NCBI RefSeq assembly: GCF_030440425.1
Contig: NZ_CP098023.1
Coordinates: 3,222,501-3,286,500 of the forward strand
Reading direction: 5' to 3'
DNA: 64,000 nucleotides
Origin: Microbulbifer sp. MI-G
GTDB lineage: Bacteria; Pseudomonadota; Gammaproteobacteria; Pseudomonadales; Cellvibrionaceae
Position 1 is the stretch's first letter. Every line of letters starts with the position of its first letter. A program made the translations under genes and the position numbers. The notes under the pieces are model-generated. The model ran no database searches and was not told the DNA's origin. It saw only the letters and a list, made by a program, of their open reading frames with translations. Positions 54,547 to 64,000 of this stretch are shown here, in pieces.

Positions 54547-55818
54547 TTAGGGTGCGCGCCACAGTGGATCGTTCAATGGCATGGGTGACGACAAGGTTTC
54601 CAGAAAGGCGATAAGCTGTGTTATCTGTGTTTCATCCAGCCCCAGGGGTAATATATCAAAGTGGGGCCGGCTCGGATGCTGCTTGCGGTCATAGTAGGGT
54701 GGTGTTGGGCGATTGTAGTGTGCCAGCACCTCTTCCAGGGTAGAGAATTGCCCTGCGTGCATATAAGGACCAGTGTGGGCAACATTGCGCAACGTTGGTG
54801 TTTTAAATGCGCCCACCAGTTCCCGACCCTGCTTCTTCAAAAAGCGCATTTCCTCGCAGTCATCCGCGCCGGCGTCACTTTGTGCAGAGAGACAGGTAAA
54901 GGCGTCGTGCTGTAAGAGCTCTACGCCGGCATAGCGCCCCAGATCCACATTTTCCGGGTCGGCTTCCGGTGCGCCGATATTGTGGAACTCGTAGTTGGTA
55001 AACAGGGGGCCATTGTGGCAACTGGCACAGTTGGCGCGCCCCATAAACAGGCGCATCCCGGCCACTTCATCTGCACTCATCAAGCTGGCCAGAATTCGAT
55101 CATTCCTGTTATCCCGCTGCAGCTGATCCACAAAGCGATCAAAGCGTGCAGGGTGCAGTTTCAATTTTCGCTGGTAGGCCATAATAGCCTTGCCCACTTG
55201 ACTCACAATGCGATTGACTGCCGCTTTTTGCCTGGCTGTCAGCCTTGGGGTTCTCTTGCGTTTGTTGAGAACGGTTTTCAGGCGCGCCCAATCTGCTCGA
55301 CTGGAAAAAAGCTGGTCAAAATCGTGCCGATAGTGCTGTCGGATAATGCGCACCAGGCCGAGGCGGTCCAGCCCGTGTTCATTACTATCCTGCAAGGGCC
55401 CCAGTGCCTGGGACCAAAGGCTGTCTTTGCGACCATCCCAGAACAACCATGGGCTGTGCGTGGCGCCGAGTATGGTGGGCGCATTGCGCCTGGTGGTGCC
55501 CAGTGCGCGGGACCGGGGCAGCCCGTCGGTAAAATACTTGTGCGGCTGGTGGCAACTGGCACAGGCCACCTGACCATTGGCGCTCAGGCGTGTATCGAAA
55601 AACAGCCGTTGGCCGAGGGCAGCTGCGCGCGGGTTATCGGCCACAAGGTTATCGGGTGCTGCCGGCAGTGGTGGCAGCGCAGCAAGGGTAAAGCGTTTGA
55701 GAAAGGCAATATCTGCGCTGGTGAAGCGATACGTTTCGCCGGCCGATACCAGTTTCGGCGTGCCGCTGAGTAAAAAAAAGAACAGCAACTGAGAAAAAAG
55801 CAGTAGTAATCTTGTCAC
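54547..55818 (-). CDS. di-haem cytochrome c peroxidase/MauG-type protein
   Basis: 423 residues. Signal peptide MTRLLLLFSQLLFFFLLSGT... SAG. Two haem c sites: CASCHQ (Cys86-His90) in RLSANGQVACASCHQPHKYFTDG and CASCHNG in RANCASCHNGPLFTNYEFHNIG, with the family's N-terminal RLFFDTRLS. Such periplasmic proteins reduce hydrogen peroxide or oxidise proteins (MauG). It is the third gene of a minus-strand operon: choice-of-anchor B, YtkA-like, then this one, with 8 bases between the last two. The conserved order of these three suggests one redox or copper-related process. Confidence 0.92.
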   Translation of the reverse strand: MTRLLLLFSQLLFFFLLSGTPKLVSAGETYRFTSADIAFLKRFTLAALPPLPAAPDNLVADNPRAAALGQRLFFDTRLSANGQVACASCHQPHKYFTDGLPRSRALGTTRRNAPTILGATHSPWLFWDGRKDSLWSQALGPLQDSNEHGLDRLGLVRIIRQHYRHDFDQLFSSRADWARLKTVLNKRKRTPRLTARQKAAVNRIVSQVGKAIMAYQRKLKLHPARFDRFVDQLQRDNRNDRILASLMSADEVAGMRLFMGRANCASCHNGPLFTNYEFHNIGAPEADPENVDLGRYAGVELLQHDAFTCLSAQSDAGADDCEEMRFLKKQGRELVGAFKTPTLRNVAHTGPYMHAGQFSTLEEVLAHYNRPTPPYYDRKQHPSRPHFDILPLGLDETQITQLIAFLETLSSPMPLNDPLWRAP

Positions 55819-55826
55819 GGTAACGC

Positions 55827-56777
55827 CTATAGGCGGATATTAAAGGTAACCGCATCATCCTGCTGATTGACACGAATATGAAATGTCATCACCCACCAGC
55901 CGGGCATCTGGAACTTGACGCCCTGTACCCGGTATATCCCCGGCGCCATCTCCTCTGTGACACGGGGTTGTGTTGGCAACCCGTGTACATGTCCCGGCAT
56001 ATGCCCTTCAATTGAAATCTCGGCGCCACGCAAAGGCTGGCCATTCAGTTGCGACAGGATCAGTCGCCATTGGTGAATCTGGTTGAGCGGTACCAGCGTG
56101 GTAGCTGTTTCCGGCTCTATATGGGCAAAGACACTGAGCTTGCGGGAAATCCGGAAGCTGCTTAGGTTCAGCTCGCCGGGAATATTCTGTCCACTGAGTG
56201 CGGGTATCTCCAGGCTCATGTCCGCTGTTGGGGCTCTTGCCTCCGTAGCAACAGCCATATTCATTTTTCCCGGATGAACACTGCGAATATTGGAATTATG
56301 CCCTGTGATGTAGCTGTCACTGTCGGCCCCGCGTATCCTGTCGGTTAAACGGATATGAGGCCGCCAAATCTGTATAAAGGCCTTTTCCAACAGCGTGAGC
56401 GCATGCCCGCGCTGATCCAATGCCTGATTGCGCAAACGGCTGACTTGCTCCTGCCACAGGGGAATTTCTTCGGCCACAAGATGCATTGTATGTTTAAGCA
56501 GTGGCTGATCCCTGCCCTGCGGGAGCGCATGCCATTGCCGCCGCAATTGATTCAAGGATTTACGCAGTCGGTTACTGTGAAGGCTCAGAGATACGGATTC
56601 GGCTTGTGCTGCCTCGGCGTTGTGTAATAATTGCTCGCCAATATGAAGCATCGTCTGGCTACTTGCAGCGGGTGTGCCTATTTCGGGGGGTGTATTGCTC
56701 TCAATGGCTTTAGCCATCAAGGAAAAAAATAGACACATCGCAATATGGCCGTGCAGGCAGATCACTTTTGCTCGCAT
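55827..56777 (-). CDS. periplasmic YtkA/FixH-like protein
   Basis: 316 residues with signal peptide (IAMCLFFSLMAKA). The first ~150 residues are helical and amphipathic (LHSNRLRKSLNQLRRQWHAL). The C-terminal ~110 are the YtkA/FixH-like beta domain: QLNGQPLRGAEISIEGHMPGHVHGLPTQP ... GIYRVQGVKFQMPGWWVMTFHI. The His/Met cluster HMPGHVHG could bind copper, as in related proteins. Encoded between the choice-of-anchor B and peroxidase genes. Confidence 0.8.
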   Translation of the reverse strand: MRAKVICLHGHIAMCLFFSLMAKAIESNTPPEIGTPAASSQTMLHIGEQLLHNAEAAQAESVSLSLHSNRLRKSLNQLRRQWHALPQGRDQPLLKHTMHLVAEEIPLWQEQVSRLRNQALDQRGHALTLLEKAFIQIWRPHIRLTDRIRGADSDSYITGHNSNIRSVHPGKMNMAVATEARAPTADMSLEIPALSGQNIPGELNLSSFRISRKLSVFAHIEPETATTLVPLNQIHQWRLILSQLNGQPLRGAEISIEGHMPGHVHGLPTQPRVTEEMAPGIYRVQGVKFQMPGWWVMTFHIRVNQQDDAVTFNIRL

Positions 56778-56900
56778 CTGAATTTTCCAAAAATTTGAAA
56801 TTCTCCGGATAGCACGGGCCTCTGACCGGCTGGAAACCAGAGAAGGTATAGCAACCTGTGCGCAGTGCGCACAGGTGCGTTGACTGTTTGCGGCGTATGA

Positions 56901-58232
56901 TTATTGTGAATTCATCACCAACTGGTTTTGAATTGCATTCCAATTCGGGCGCACGACATACAGACCGTTACCGATATCGCTGACAATGATATTGCCACTG
57001 GAGAAATAGACATAGCTGCTCCAGGCACCGGAGAACTGTGCGCTGTTTGAACCGGGAATCGTATCAAAATAGGCTACTTCCTGAAGAGATCCCGAGGCGA
57101 TGTTGGCCGCATCCAGAATGCGCAGACCCGCCCGATAATTACTCTCATACACATAGCCATTGTTGGTATAGAGATTGTGATCTATGGCTCTGGTGGGCCC
57201 CACATAGCGCCCTGTTTCAACGGGCCTGTTCAGGTTGCTCACATCAAAAATATAGGAAGTGGTATTTTGCCCCCGCGACGTTTCATCCTGTTCGTCATTC
57301 ATGATCAGGAAGGTGTGATTGCCATCCAAAAACCATCCCTGATGGGTATATCTGGAGCCCTGATACACTGTGCGCGATAGCTGCAGTGGATTGAGCTTAT
57401 CGGTCATATCCACAATGGTAATACTGTCCTCATTGTAGCCAACACAAATTTCCCGGCCTACATAAAACGCGTCCGGACCGGCGTAAATAACACACTGGGC
57501 ATCATGGGTATAACCATCGGATGAAAAACAGCCTGCGTAGCGGGGGTTACTCGGAGTGGAAATATCCACTGTATACAGCCCGCCACTGCATTGATTGCTG
57601 CCGACGATATAAGCGTAGCCACTATCCTCGTTGATGGCGATATTGTGCGCGTTACCAAAGCCACCCATATGGGCGGTTTCACGGAGTGTCTGCCCCGGCG
57701 AGGGCAGGTTGCGCAAGGTGCGCAAATCAAAAACCTGTAGACCGTGTGTACGGTTACTGAAGCCATCGGCGACAATAAACGCGTGATCGTTATAGACCTT
57801 AATATCCCGCCAGGCGCTTGTGCCATTGTTATGGGAGGGCAGAAAACCCAGGTACACCGGTGCATCGGGCACGGTGACATCTACGAATGAAGTGCCGTTG
57901 GTCCTGCCCACTATTGCTATCTCAGCACCAGTGAGTGGATCTGAATACCCCCAGATATCGTTTAAATTGGCACTTCCCCCACCCATGCTTGACTTGGAGA
58001 AAAAAGCCATCAGGTCGATATTTCTGCACGGATAGCCTCCAGCATTCCCATTCAGGCAAAATTCGACCGATTGTAAATTGGCACTTAGCTGACGTAGCTC
58101 CTGTGGCAGCCCGCCATTGTTGCTGTCATCAAATTTGTAATTATCCGGGAACATGGCGCTGTGACCCCAGGCCATATAAGGAATGACCAACAGGACTGCG
58201 GCAGCGATATTGCATTTGAAAAATTGGAACAT
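56901..58232 (-). CDS. choice-of-anchor B family (LVIVD-repeat) protein
   Basis: 443 residues from the ATG at 58232 after AAGGAG. Signal peptide MFQFFKCNIAAAVLLVIPYMAWG. LVIVD-type beta-propeller repeats follow: DLRTLRNLPSPGQTL, AIVGRTNGTSFVDVTVPDAP, LQVFDLRTL, DITDKLNPLQLSRTV, YIFDVSNLNRPVETG, LRILDAANIASGS, typical of the choice-of-anchor B class. These exported beta-propellers have no settled function and usually sit beside a YtkA/FixH-like and a MauG-type protein, as here. Confidence 0.9.
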   Translation of the reverse strand: MFQFFKCNIAAAVLLVIPYMAWGHSAMFPDNYKFDDSNNGGLPQELRQLSANLQSVEFCLNGNAGGYPCRNIDLMAFFSKSSMGGGSANLNDIWGYSDPLTGAEIAIVGRTNGTSFVDVTVPDAPVYLGFLPSHNNGTSAWRDIKVYNDHAFIVADGFSNRTHGLQVFDLRTLRNLPSPGQTLRETAHMGGFGNAHNIAINEDSGYAYIVGSNQCSGGLYTVDISTPSNPRYAGCFSSDGYTHDAQCVIYAGPDAFYVGREICVGYNEDSITIVDMTDKLNPLQLSRTVYQGSRYTHQGWFLDGNHTFLIMNDEQDETSRGQNTTSYIFDVSNLNRPVETGRYVGPTRAIDHNLYTNNGYVYESNYRAGLRILDAANIASGSLQEVAYFDTIPGSNSAQFSGAWSSYVYFSSGNIIVSDIGNGLYVVRPNWNAIQNQLVMNSQ

Positions 58233-59290
58233 TGCCTGTGACTCCTTGTGTGGTTGGCGATTAAATGCAGCGTGAATGTGCAAATCAACAGCCACCCGCA
58301 AAGCAGGTGGTACAGCGAAAACCCCCAGGGGGGCACGGTTAAAGCGCCGCCAATCTCATCTGTTTCTAACGACACCTTTTATGGATTGATGCTGTCTCTA
58401 CCTTAGAATCCTCTGCCTATCTAAACCAATCGCGCGCAATACGCTCCGGCTCAGAAATACCCGACGGTAAAGCTTTGCTTCACCGGGAAATACGCACGAA
58501 ATATCTGAACCACTGACTTGCCTTTAAGCACCCACTGTATGCCATGCGATCCACTGCACAGGGAACCTTCACAACAAGGGGATGCGATTTCTTATGGCAC
58601 AGGCCCCGGCCAGCTCAACTCCTGCTGAGTGTTACAAATCAGGAATATGGCCCGGATCTCTCTGCGTAAAATCCCAAATACCGCCTTTTTGCTATTTTCT
58701 GGTATTTATGGGCAAAGACTGTGTGATACCTGCAACAATGCTGGACTCTGCCAATCTCTCATATGGTCTCCCAATAAAACTTGCCGGTTGAAGGAAAACC
58801 ACACGCTCTACCCTGCACAGCGAACGGTAGAGTCAGGTCAAATCGTACTGCCAGAGGCGGTAGTTGACCTTTTTGTCAATAAGACACGCTGCATCACCAA
58901 CTGCGGTAATAGGGTGGTGTGTCGTTTGTGCAAAACGTGAAAAAAGTGCCCCGCACACAAAGTGTTGATACACACCTTCACCATCAAGACAGTTTTGACA
59001 ACACAACCATCAAGCGCCCGAATTAAAGATGCCTGAGATGGTCATGCGGTAATTGCCCAGCAAGTACTTTTGCCGAAGAAAAAACTGATTGGCATTTTCT
59101 GGAAGATAACTGAGCATTCTGGCGCCGAATAGCCCCGACGCACTCTTATTTTGTAAGAGTGTTATTATATCATACAACAATGACAATTTAATATTTAGTG
59201 GTGGAAATCTGCGCATAATATTGTTACTGCAACATTTGCAATTCCACACAACCCCAGTAATTAAATCGTTTTTATCATTGGTATTACTAG
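58233..59290 (+). other. 1-kb gap
   Basis: No gene recognised on either strand. Short frames (58629-58940 on plus, 59010-59249 on minus) lack homology and good starts. AT-rich toward the IS5 element at 59291. Confidence 0.4.
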
Positions 59291-59685
59291 GGCCTGTTCA
59301 CACTAATTAAAGTATCGACAATAAGCGCAAAGTGAATAAAAAATGTGAAAACGACATCCAGTTTGTCAAAACGAGAGAAAATTCTTCTGAAGCCCTTCAG
59401 GCGTCGAAACAGCCTCTCCACTTCATTTCGTTTTTTGTACGCCTCTACGTCGTATTTCCAGGTGCTCATTCGGTTACTCTTCGGTGGCACGACAGGTTCC
59501 ATGCCCAGATCGAATACCAACTGCCGGGTTTCATTACCCTCGTAGGCCTTGTCCATGATCACTTTGGCACCATCCCAACCGCAGTTCTCAAGGCTTTTCA
59601 GCAGCTTTCGGCCCTCCGGAGCGTCTCCAGCCTGCCCCGGTGACAGAGAAAATACTACGGCGCGGTTGTGGTCGGCTGCAACCAT
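59287..59685 (-). CDS. IS5-family transposase, orfB part (copy 2)
   Basis: 132 residues: MVAADHNRAVVFSLSPGQAG, VIMDKAYEGNETR, PPKSNRMSTWKYDVEAYKKRNEVERLFRRLKGFRRIF. All conserved DDE residues of this half are present and the stop is formed with the CTAG target, as in copy 1. Inactive because the link to orfA is broken. Confidence 0.8.
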   Translation of the reverse strand: MVAADHNRAVVFSLSPGQAGDAPEGRKLLKSLENCGWDGAKVIMDKAYEGNETRQLVFDLGMEPVVPPKSNRMSTWKYDVEAYKKRNEVERLFRRLKGFRRIFSRFDKLDVVFTFFIHFALIVDTLISVNRP

Positions 59686-60094
59686 ATGAATCTTGGTGGT
59701 CCATCCTGCTCATGATTTGCCGATAGATTGAGGACCGTTTTTTTAACGCGCCAGTGCCATCTGGATGAACTTTAACAGCCGTAGAATCAAGAGAGATATG
59801 ATCGACCTGGATATTGATCACATTATTTTCCTGGAGGGCCAGAAAGACCCTATCCAGTACACCTTGCTTGGCCCAACGATTCGCCCGCATGTAGACGCTG
59901 TGCCAACGGCCGAATTTCTTCGGCAGACCTCGCCATTTGCAACCATGCTCGGCTATGTAAAGAATGGCGTTCAGCACTTGTAAGTTGGATTTTTCACGTT
60001 GCCGCGCTGAAGGGGCAGAAAATCTTCGATAATTTTGTATTGTTGCGCTGTAATTTCCATGAAGGGATTATACAGGATTTAGTGTGAACAGGCC
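59291..60094 (-). mobile_element. IS5-family element, second copy, inactivated
   Basis: 804 bases, inverted ends GGCCTGTTCACACT / AGTGTGAACAGGCC, flanked by CTAG on both sides like the element at 48.7 kb. Sequence of ends and genes differ, so it is a related, not identical, element. Its transposase frames carry a frameshift and a stop. Confidence 0.9.
59588..60060 (-). pseudogene. IS5-family transposase, orfA part (copy 2, frameshifted)
   Basis: Starts MEITAQQYKIIEDFLPLQRG, then a one-base shift near codon 28 is needed to reach LNAILYIAEHGCKWRGLPKK. The slippery run is A7 instead of A8, and the expected linking segment reads NGPQSIGKS followed by TGA then AGWTTKIH. The full transposase cannot be made. 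Confidence 0.85.
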
Positions 60095-60630
60095 CTAGAA
60101 ACCTTGAGCACGTGATCAGTCCCCTCGGGTTAAACAGATTCCCAAAGGGCTTGTTGCAAAGGCTTTCATGCATGCAAAACGGATAGGAAAATAAGAACCC
60201 TCTCACCAGCGGAGAACATGGTATCAATGGCTTAACTTGAGTGCACAGAGAACGAAATCCCGGCAATTAATTTTAGTGACAGTAATGAATGAAGTAGCAT
60301 TTTTAAACATGGTGTTCATCCAATCACAGGTATAATTCTCTCCCAGTGAAATGCTTCACCCGTAACCGTATTCGGCGGATAATCAAACATCACCTGTATT
60401 TTCACTGTGTCCCAGACGGCTAAAACAGAATTCGGCAATTCAGACATGATCAGGTCAAAGCTGGATTAACAGTAGAAGGTTATAAAGAACCCGCTTTGTA
60501 TCGATACCTCCTGCCTTCCTCCAGAAAGTACTTAATATTTGTCACTTTTTGATAAGGTGCCCTATAACTGTTGCTGACTACACCAATTGCCAATCCCCAT
60601 TTGCGGATATAACCCACAGGAAAGTGAGTA
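60095..60630 (+). other. 535-base gap
   Basis: Leader of the ompW gene. No gene or repeat recognised. Confidence 0.4.
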
Positions 60631-61368
60631 ATGAAGAGGTACGGTTTGGTAGCAGCATTTTGTGCCTGCGTATTCATTAGTGGACAGGCCCTGGCTGAGT
60701 ATAAAAAAGGGGACTTTATTGTTCGCGTCGGCACTGCAGCCGTTGACCCCACCGATGATTCTGACAATCTGTACCTCAATAGCACCCAACTGCCTGGCAC
60801 ACGAGTCTACGTTGATACCGGCTATTCCGCCAGTATTACCGGTACCTGGCTGTTCGCGGATCACTGGGGTCTGGAGCTTCTGGCGGCAGCTCCGTTTAAG
60901 CACAACCTTGATGTACGCGGCTTGCCAGACCCTGTGACCGGGCAAACTCTGGGACGGGTGCGCCTGGGAGATATCAAACACCTGCCGCCAACCCTCAGCG
61001 TGCAATGGTACCCGGTATGTACAGAATCCCCCGTGCAGCCGTATATCGGCTTCGGGGTGAACTACACCCACTTTTTGAGTGAACACATTAACAGTGCGGC
61101 CCAGCGCTATTTTGACACTGTACTCGGTGCAAAATCACGGGCAAGACTCAAACTGGATGATTCCTGGGGCCTGGCAGGGGAAATCGGAATAGATATTGCC
61201 TTTGCCCGGGAAAGCCGTTGGCAGTTGAACGCGGCCATCTGGTACCTGGATATAGACACCGATGCCACCATTCGCTTTTTCACAGATGGGCACAGGGCTT
61301 CCCGTATTAATGTGAATGTGGATATAGACCCATTCGTGTACTCACTGGGGATTGGCTACCGCTTCTGA
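60631..61368 (+). CDS. ompW: OmpW-family outer-membrane protein
   Basis: 245 residues. Signal peptide MKRYGLVAAFCACVFISGQALA, then the eight-stranded barrel of OmpW: KKGDFIVRVGTAAVDPTDDS (the conserved first strand), DTGYSASITGTWLFADHWGLELLAAAPFKH, PTLSVQWYPV, PYIGFGVNYTHF, WGLAGEIGIDIAF, WQLNAAIWYLDIDTDA and the terminal GIGYRF with C-terminal Phe required for insertion. OmpW is a minor porin for small hydrophobic compounds and is linked to stress. ATG follows GGAAAGTGAGT. Confidence 0.95.
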   Translation: MKRYGLVAAFCACVFISGQALAEYKKGDFIVRVGTAAVDPTDDSDNLYLNSTQLPGTRVYVDTGYSASITGTWLFADHWGLELLAAAPFKHNLDVRGLPDPVTGQTLGRVRLGDIKHLPPTLSVQWYPVCTESPVQPYIGFGVNYTHFLSEHINSAAQRYFDTVLGAKSRARLKLDDSWGLAGEIGIDIAFARESRWQLNAAIWYLDIDTDATIRFFTDGHRASRINVNVDIDPFVYSLGIGYRF

Positions 61369-61469
61369 TCCTATATGCCATAAGGTTTGTATTGAGAACC
61401 ATTGTAGCTGTGCCTCATGCATTCGCGCTTTGAATCATCCCGAGTTTGTCGGAGGCAATTTGATTTGAG

Positions 61470-62302
<833 letters not shown>

Positions 62303-62303
<1 letters not shown>

Positions 62304-62602
62304 TACTTCGGTTTGCGGTCGAGCTCCACCTGGGCGAAAAAAGCGGCAGCCTTGCGCAAGATCTCGTTAGCGCGCTTCAGCTCTTTGAGACGGGCCGTGT
62401 CGCTGCTGGTGGTGCCGGGTTTAGTACCATTGTCGACTTCCATCTTGTTAATCCATGATCGTAGGGTCTCGGGTGTGCAGCCGATCTTGGAAGCGATAGA
62501 TGTGATCGCTGCCCAGCGTGATTGGTGCTCGTGCTCGCCGGTCAATACCATGCGAACTGCGCGTTCCCGTACTTCGGGAGAGTATCCAGGTCGTTTGCTC
62601 AT
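62303..62602 (-). CDS. IS3-family transposase orfA
   Basis: 99 residues: MSKRPGYSPEVRERAVRMVL (the usual start of IS3 OrfA), SIASKIGCTPETLRSWINK HTH, and a coiled-coil tail DTARLKELKRANEILRKAAAFF. In active elements a -1 shift fuses it to OrfB. Looks intact. Confidence 0.9.
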
Positions 62603-62652
62603 TGGCTAATTCTCTCAAGAAAGTTAGCCTCCGAGAAACCTGGGGGGATTCA

Positions 62653-62796
62653 GTTTTCTGGTTGCGGTATTACTACCGGTGGGAAATGCAAGATGTGTGC
62701 AGGAAGGTTGGCCAAAGCAAAAGTTGGGTAATTAATATGTGCAAAGTCATTGAGGGAGCGGTGGAGGCGCTTTACTTGGCGGAAAATGCCGCATAA
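62653..62796 (+). pseudogene. C-terminal fragment of a phage-type protein
   Basis: About 47 codons: SVFWLRYYYRWEMQDVCRKV, GQSKSWVINMCKVIEGAVEA. This HTH-like segment resembles the end of phage antitermination-Q-type proteins. Its 5' part was removed by the IS3 element, which ends one base before. Confidence 0.5.
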
Positions 62797-62893
62797 CTGT
62801 ATTTAAATACAGCCTTTGACTATTGACAGTGTACACATCTACACACTAATCTATGCAAAGCTGCCGAAGTTGTGTGCAGCGATCATCCTGACT

Positions 62894-62916
62894 AACCGGC
62901 CAAGAGCCGGTTTTTT
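62894..62916 (+). terminator. rho-independent terminator
   Basis: AACCGGC-x5-GCCGGTT followed by six Ts; it ends the phage-fragment transcription unit. Confidence 0.8.
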
Positions 62917-63066
62917 GCATGAAATTTAGGATCAATAGTTCATTATTGGCCAGTCTTTCGATATTTTCCATAATTACACAATATTACACGTCATGACGGC
63001 GTATAGATTACCATGAATAAATTATATATCTTCTGAATACGATATTTTTAAGTAGGCATAACGAAA

Positions 63067-63255
63067 ATGCGTAAAGTTGTAATATTTGACAAAGCTAAAA
63101 AATGGTGGCACGAAAGCCCTGATTTAGATTTATTAAATGCAAAAATAGCAGAAATAGAAACTAATAATTGGACAGTGGTTTCTGTAACAGCCAATACAAA
63201 TCTGTTTGGAATTATCTCTTCATTTACAATATTAATAGAATCAGCTGATAGTTAA
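63067..63255 (+). CDS. small conserved-looking hypothetical protein
   Basis: 62 residues: MRKVVIFDKAKKWWHESPDL, LNAKIAEIETNNWTVVSVTANTNLFGIISSFTILIES. It has the alpha/beta pattern of small DUF4177-like proteins (a strand, a helix, W-x-V-V-S-V). It is very AT-rich, with a weak ribosome binding site (TAGGCATAACGAAAA). Unknown function. It lies inside phage-derived DNA. Confidence 0.55.
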   Translation: MRKVVIFDKAKKWWHESPDLDLLNAKIAEIETNNWTVVSVTANTNLFGIISSFTILIESADS

Positions 63256-63403
63256 CACAGAACAAGGAGAAGTAGTGCGACGCCCAAACAGCCACTTCGC
63301 GTCTGTTTGGGCGCTCCTGCGCCTGGCGGGCTGTTTGCCCGTAGGCTGATATGTCTCCCTAGTGGGTATGGAAGTTGTACCAACCCCCCCCTTATCAATT
63401 CTT

Positions 63404-63427
63404 AGCTCGCTCAGTGCGGGCTTTTTT
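63404..63427 (+). terminator. rho-independent terminator
   Basis: AGCTCGC-x5-GCGGGCT followed by a T run (TTTTTTG). It lies 150 bases past the 62-residue gene. Confidence 0.75.
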
Positions 63428-63442
63428 GTTTCTGGTAATCCA

Positions 63443-63820
63443 ATGCTTAACAACGCCTACTTCACGGAAGAGGAACTGTCCTGCCGCTGTTGCGGGGAAT
63501 TCCACTTCTCGAATGACACGCTGCGCTAGTTGATTAGGGTGAGGGAGCGGTTGAACAAGCCGATGGTAATCAACTCCGGCTATCGCTGCCCGGCCCACTG
63601 CGCCAGTATCGGTTAAACCATGACACACACTACCGGGCAGGCTGTGGATGTATCAGTTACTGGTGGGCGTGCCTATGAGCTGCTGGGGATCCCGACAGAG
63701 GAAGGGTTTACCGGCATTGGAGTGAAGCAGCATGGCCCACACAAGGGCAGATTCCTGCACCTGGATGATCTTGAGCCTATACCGGGTAAGCGTACACGGC
63801 CTACTGTGTGGAGTTATTGA
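63443..63820 (+). pseudogene. phage endolysin-like M15 peptidase with two in-frame stops
   Basis: A single frame from ATG 63443 to the stop at 63818-63820 reads as a D-Ala-D-Ala carboxypeptidase-type M15A domain: FTEEELSCRCCGEFHFSNDT, INSGYRCPAH, THTTGQAVDVSVTGGRAYEL, GFTGIGVKQHGPHKGRFLHLDD. TAG at 63527-63529 and TAA at 63614-63616 interrupt it without shifting the frame. The zinc ligands (His in SGYRCPAH and the AxD of HTTGQAVDV, and the HLD region) are still recognisable. Part of a decayed prophage. Confidence 0.85.
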
Positions 63821-63941
63821 GAGGGGAAAGCGTATGAAAGGGGTGGTGCAGAATTGATTCCGAAGCAGCAATCGGGATAATACTGGCCATGGTGATCAGT
63901 ATATAAATGTGCTGTTCCACGATTTATTTACGGAGTAGAAA

Positions 63942-64000
63942 GTGAAGAAATACATTTTGGTCGCATTATCTTGCATATCAGCCACAGCGTTTAGCGCCGA
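63942..64000 (+). CDS. start of a secreted protein, truncated by the window end
   Basis: GTG at 63942 preceded by GGAGTAGAAA; codons read MKKYILVALSCISATAFSA, a Sec signal peptide. The remainder is beyond the window. Confidence 0.7.
   Translation, partial: MKKYILVALSCISATAFSA

Noticed and set aside
58582-58940. Small genes in the gap before the second IS5 copy
   Set aside because: No homology, no good start, and composition typical of non-coding DNA.

Overview
The window looks like a chromosomal stretch of a marine or soil gammaproteobacterium of the Cellvibrionales type (Microbulbifer-like). This is inferred from the gene mix: a thermolysin-family protease, OmpW, a choice-of-anchor-B/YtkA/cytochrome-c-peroxidase operon, a type I secretion locus with a giant RTX protein, and many IS relics. 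It is mostly accessory DNA: secreted proteins, defence genes, decayed mobile elements and long low-coding gaps.

Layout. 1-2.3 kb: the 3' part of a TPR protein and a truncated XRE regulator. 2.3-16.6 kb (minus): hlyB, hlyD, a membrane-anchored accessory protein and a 2886-residue RTX protein. The hlyD tail/accessory/RTX block was tandemly duplicated and one RTX copy then lost. 17.9-27 kb: a Tat-exported class V aminotransferase-like protein, a lipoprotein amidase, a SIMPL-domain protein, small secreted proteins and an M4 metalloprotease. 27-33 kb: a defence island. A helicase with an N-terminal nuclease-like region and a C-terminal LexA-type peptidase domain is paired with a MazG-like pyrophosphohydrolase, between remnants of hsdM and hsdR, next to an Mrr-like endonuclease. 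33-42.6 kb: lldD, csrA, a membrane protein, a subtilase between two 245-bp direct repeats, an ABC exporter and small hypotheticals.

44.4-48.0 kb (minus) holds the most striking locus. Five consecutive, non-identical small secreted proteins resemble the B subunit of cholera toxin/heat-labile enterotoxin: a cysteine pair spaced as in CtxB and a C-terminal LC-x(5-6)-T/S-P motif. They are followed by a full-length Shiga-toxin-type A subunit in which every known catalytic residue and the disulfide-bounded A1/A2 loop are present. One A gene with five different B genes suggests an AB5 toxin with a hetero-pentameric B ring, pairing a Shiga-type enzyme with cholera-type carriers. The locus is bracketed by a decayed IS30 element and an IS5-family element.

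48.7-64 kb: the IS5 element, hypotheticals, a large Ig-like lipoprotein, an IS3 relic, an operon of choice-of-anchor-B protein, YtkA-like protein and di-haem peroxidase, a second decayed copy of the IS5 element, OmpW, an inactivated IS3 element, and decayed prophage genes (endolysin with two stops) running to the window edge, where a new secreted-protein gene begins.
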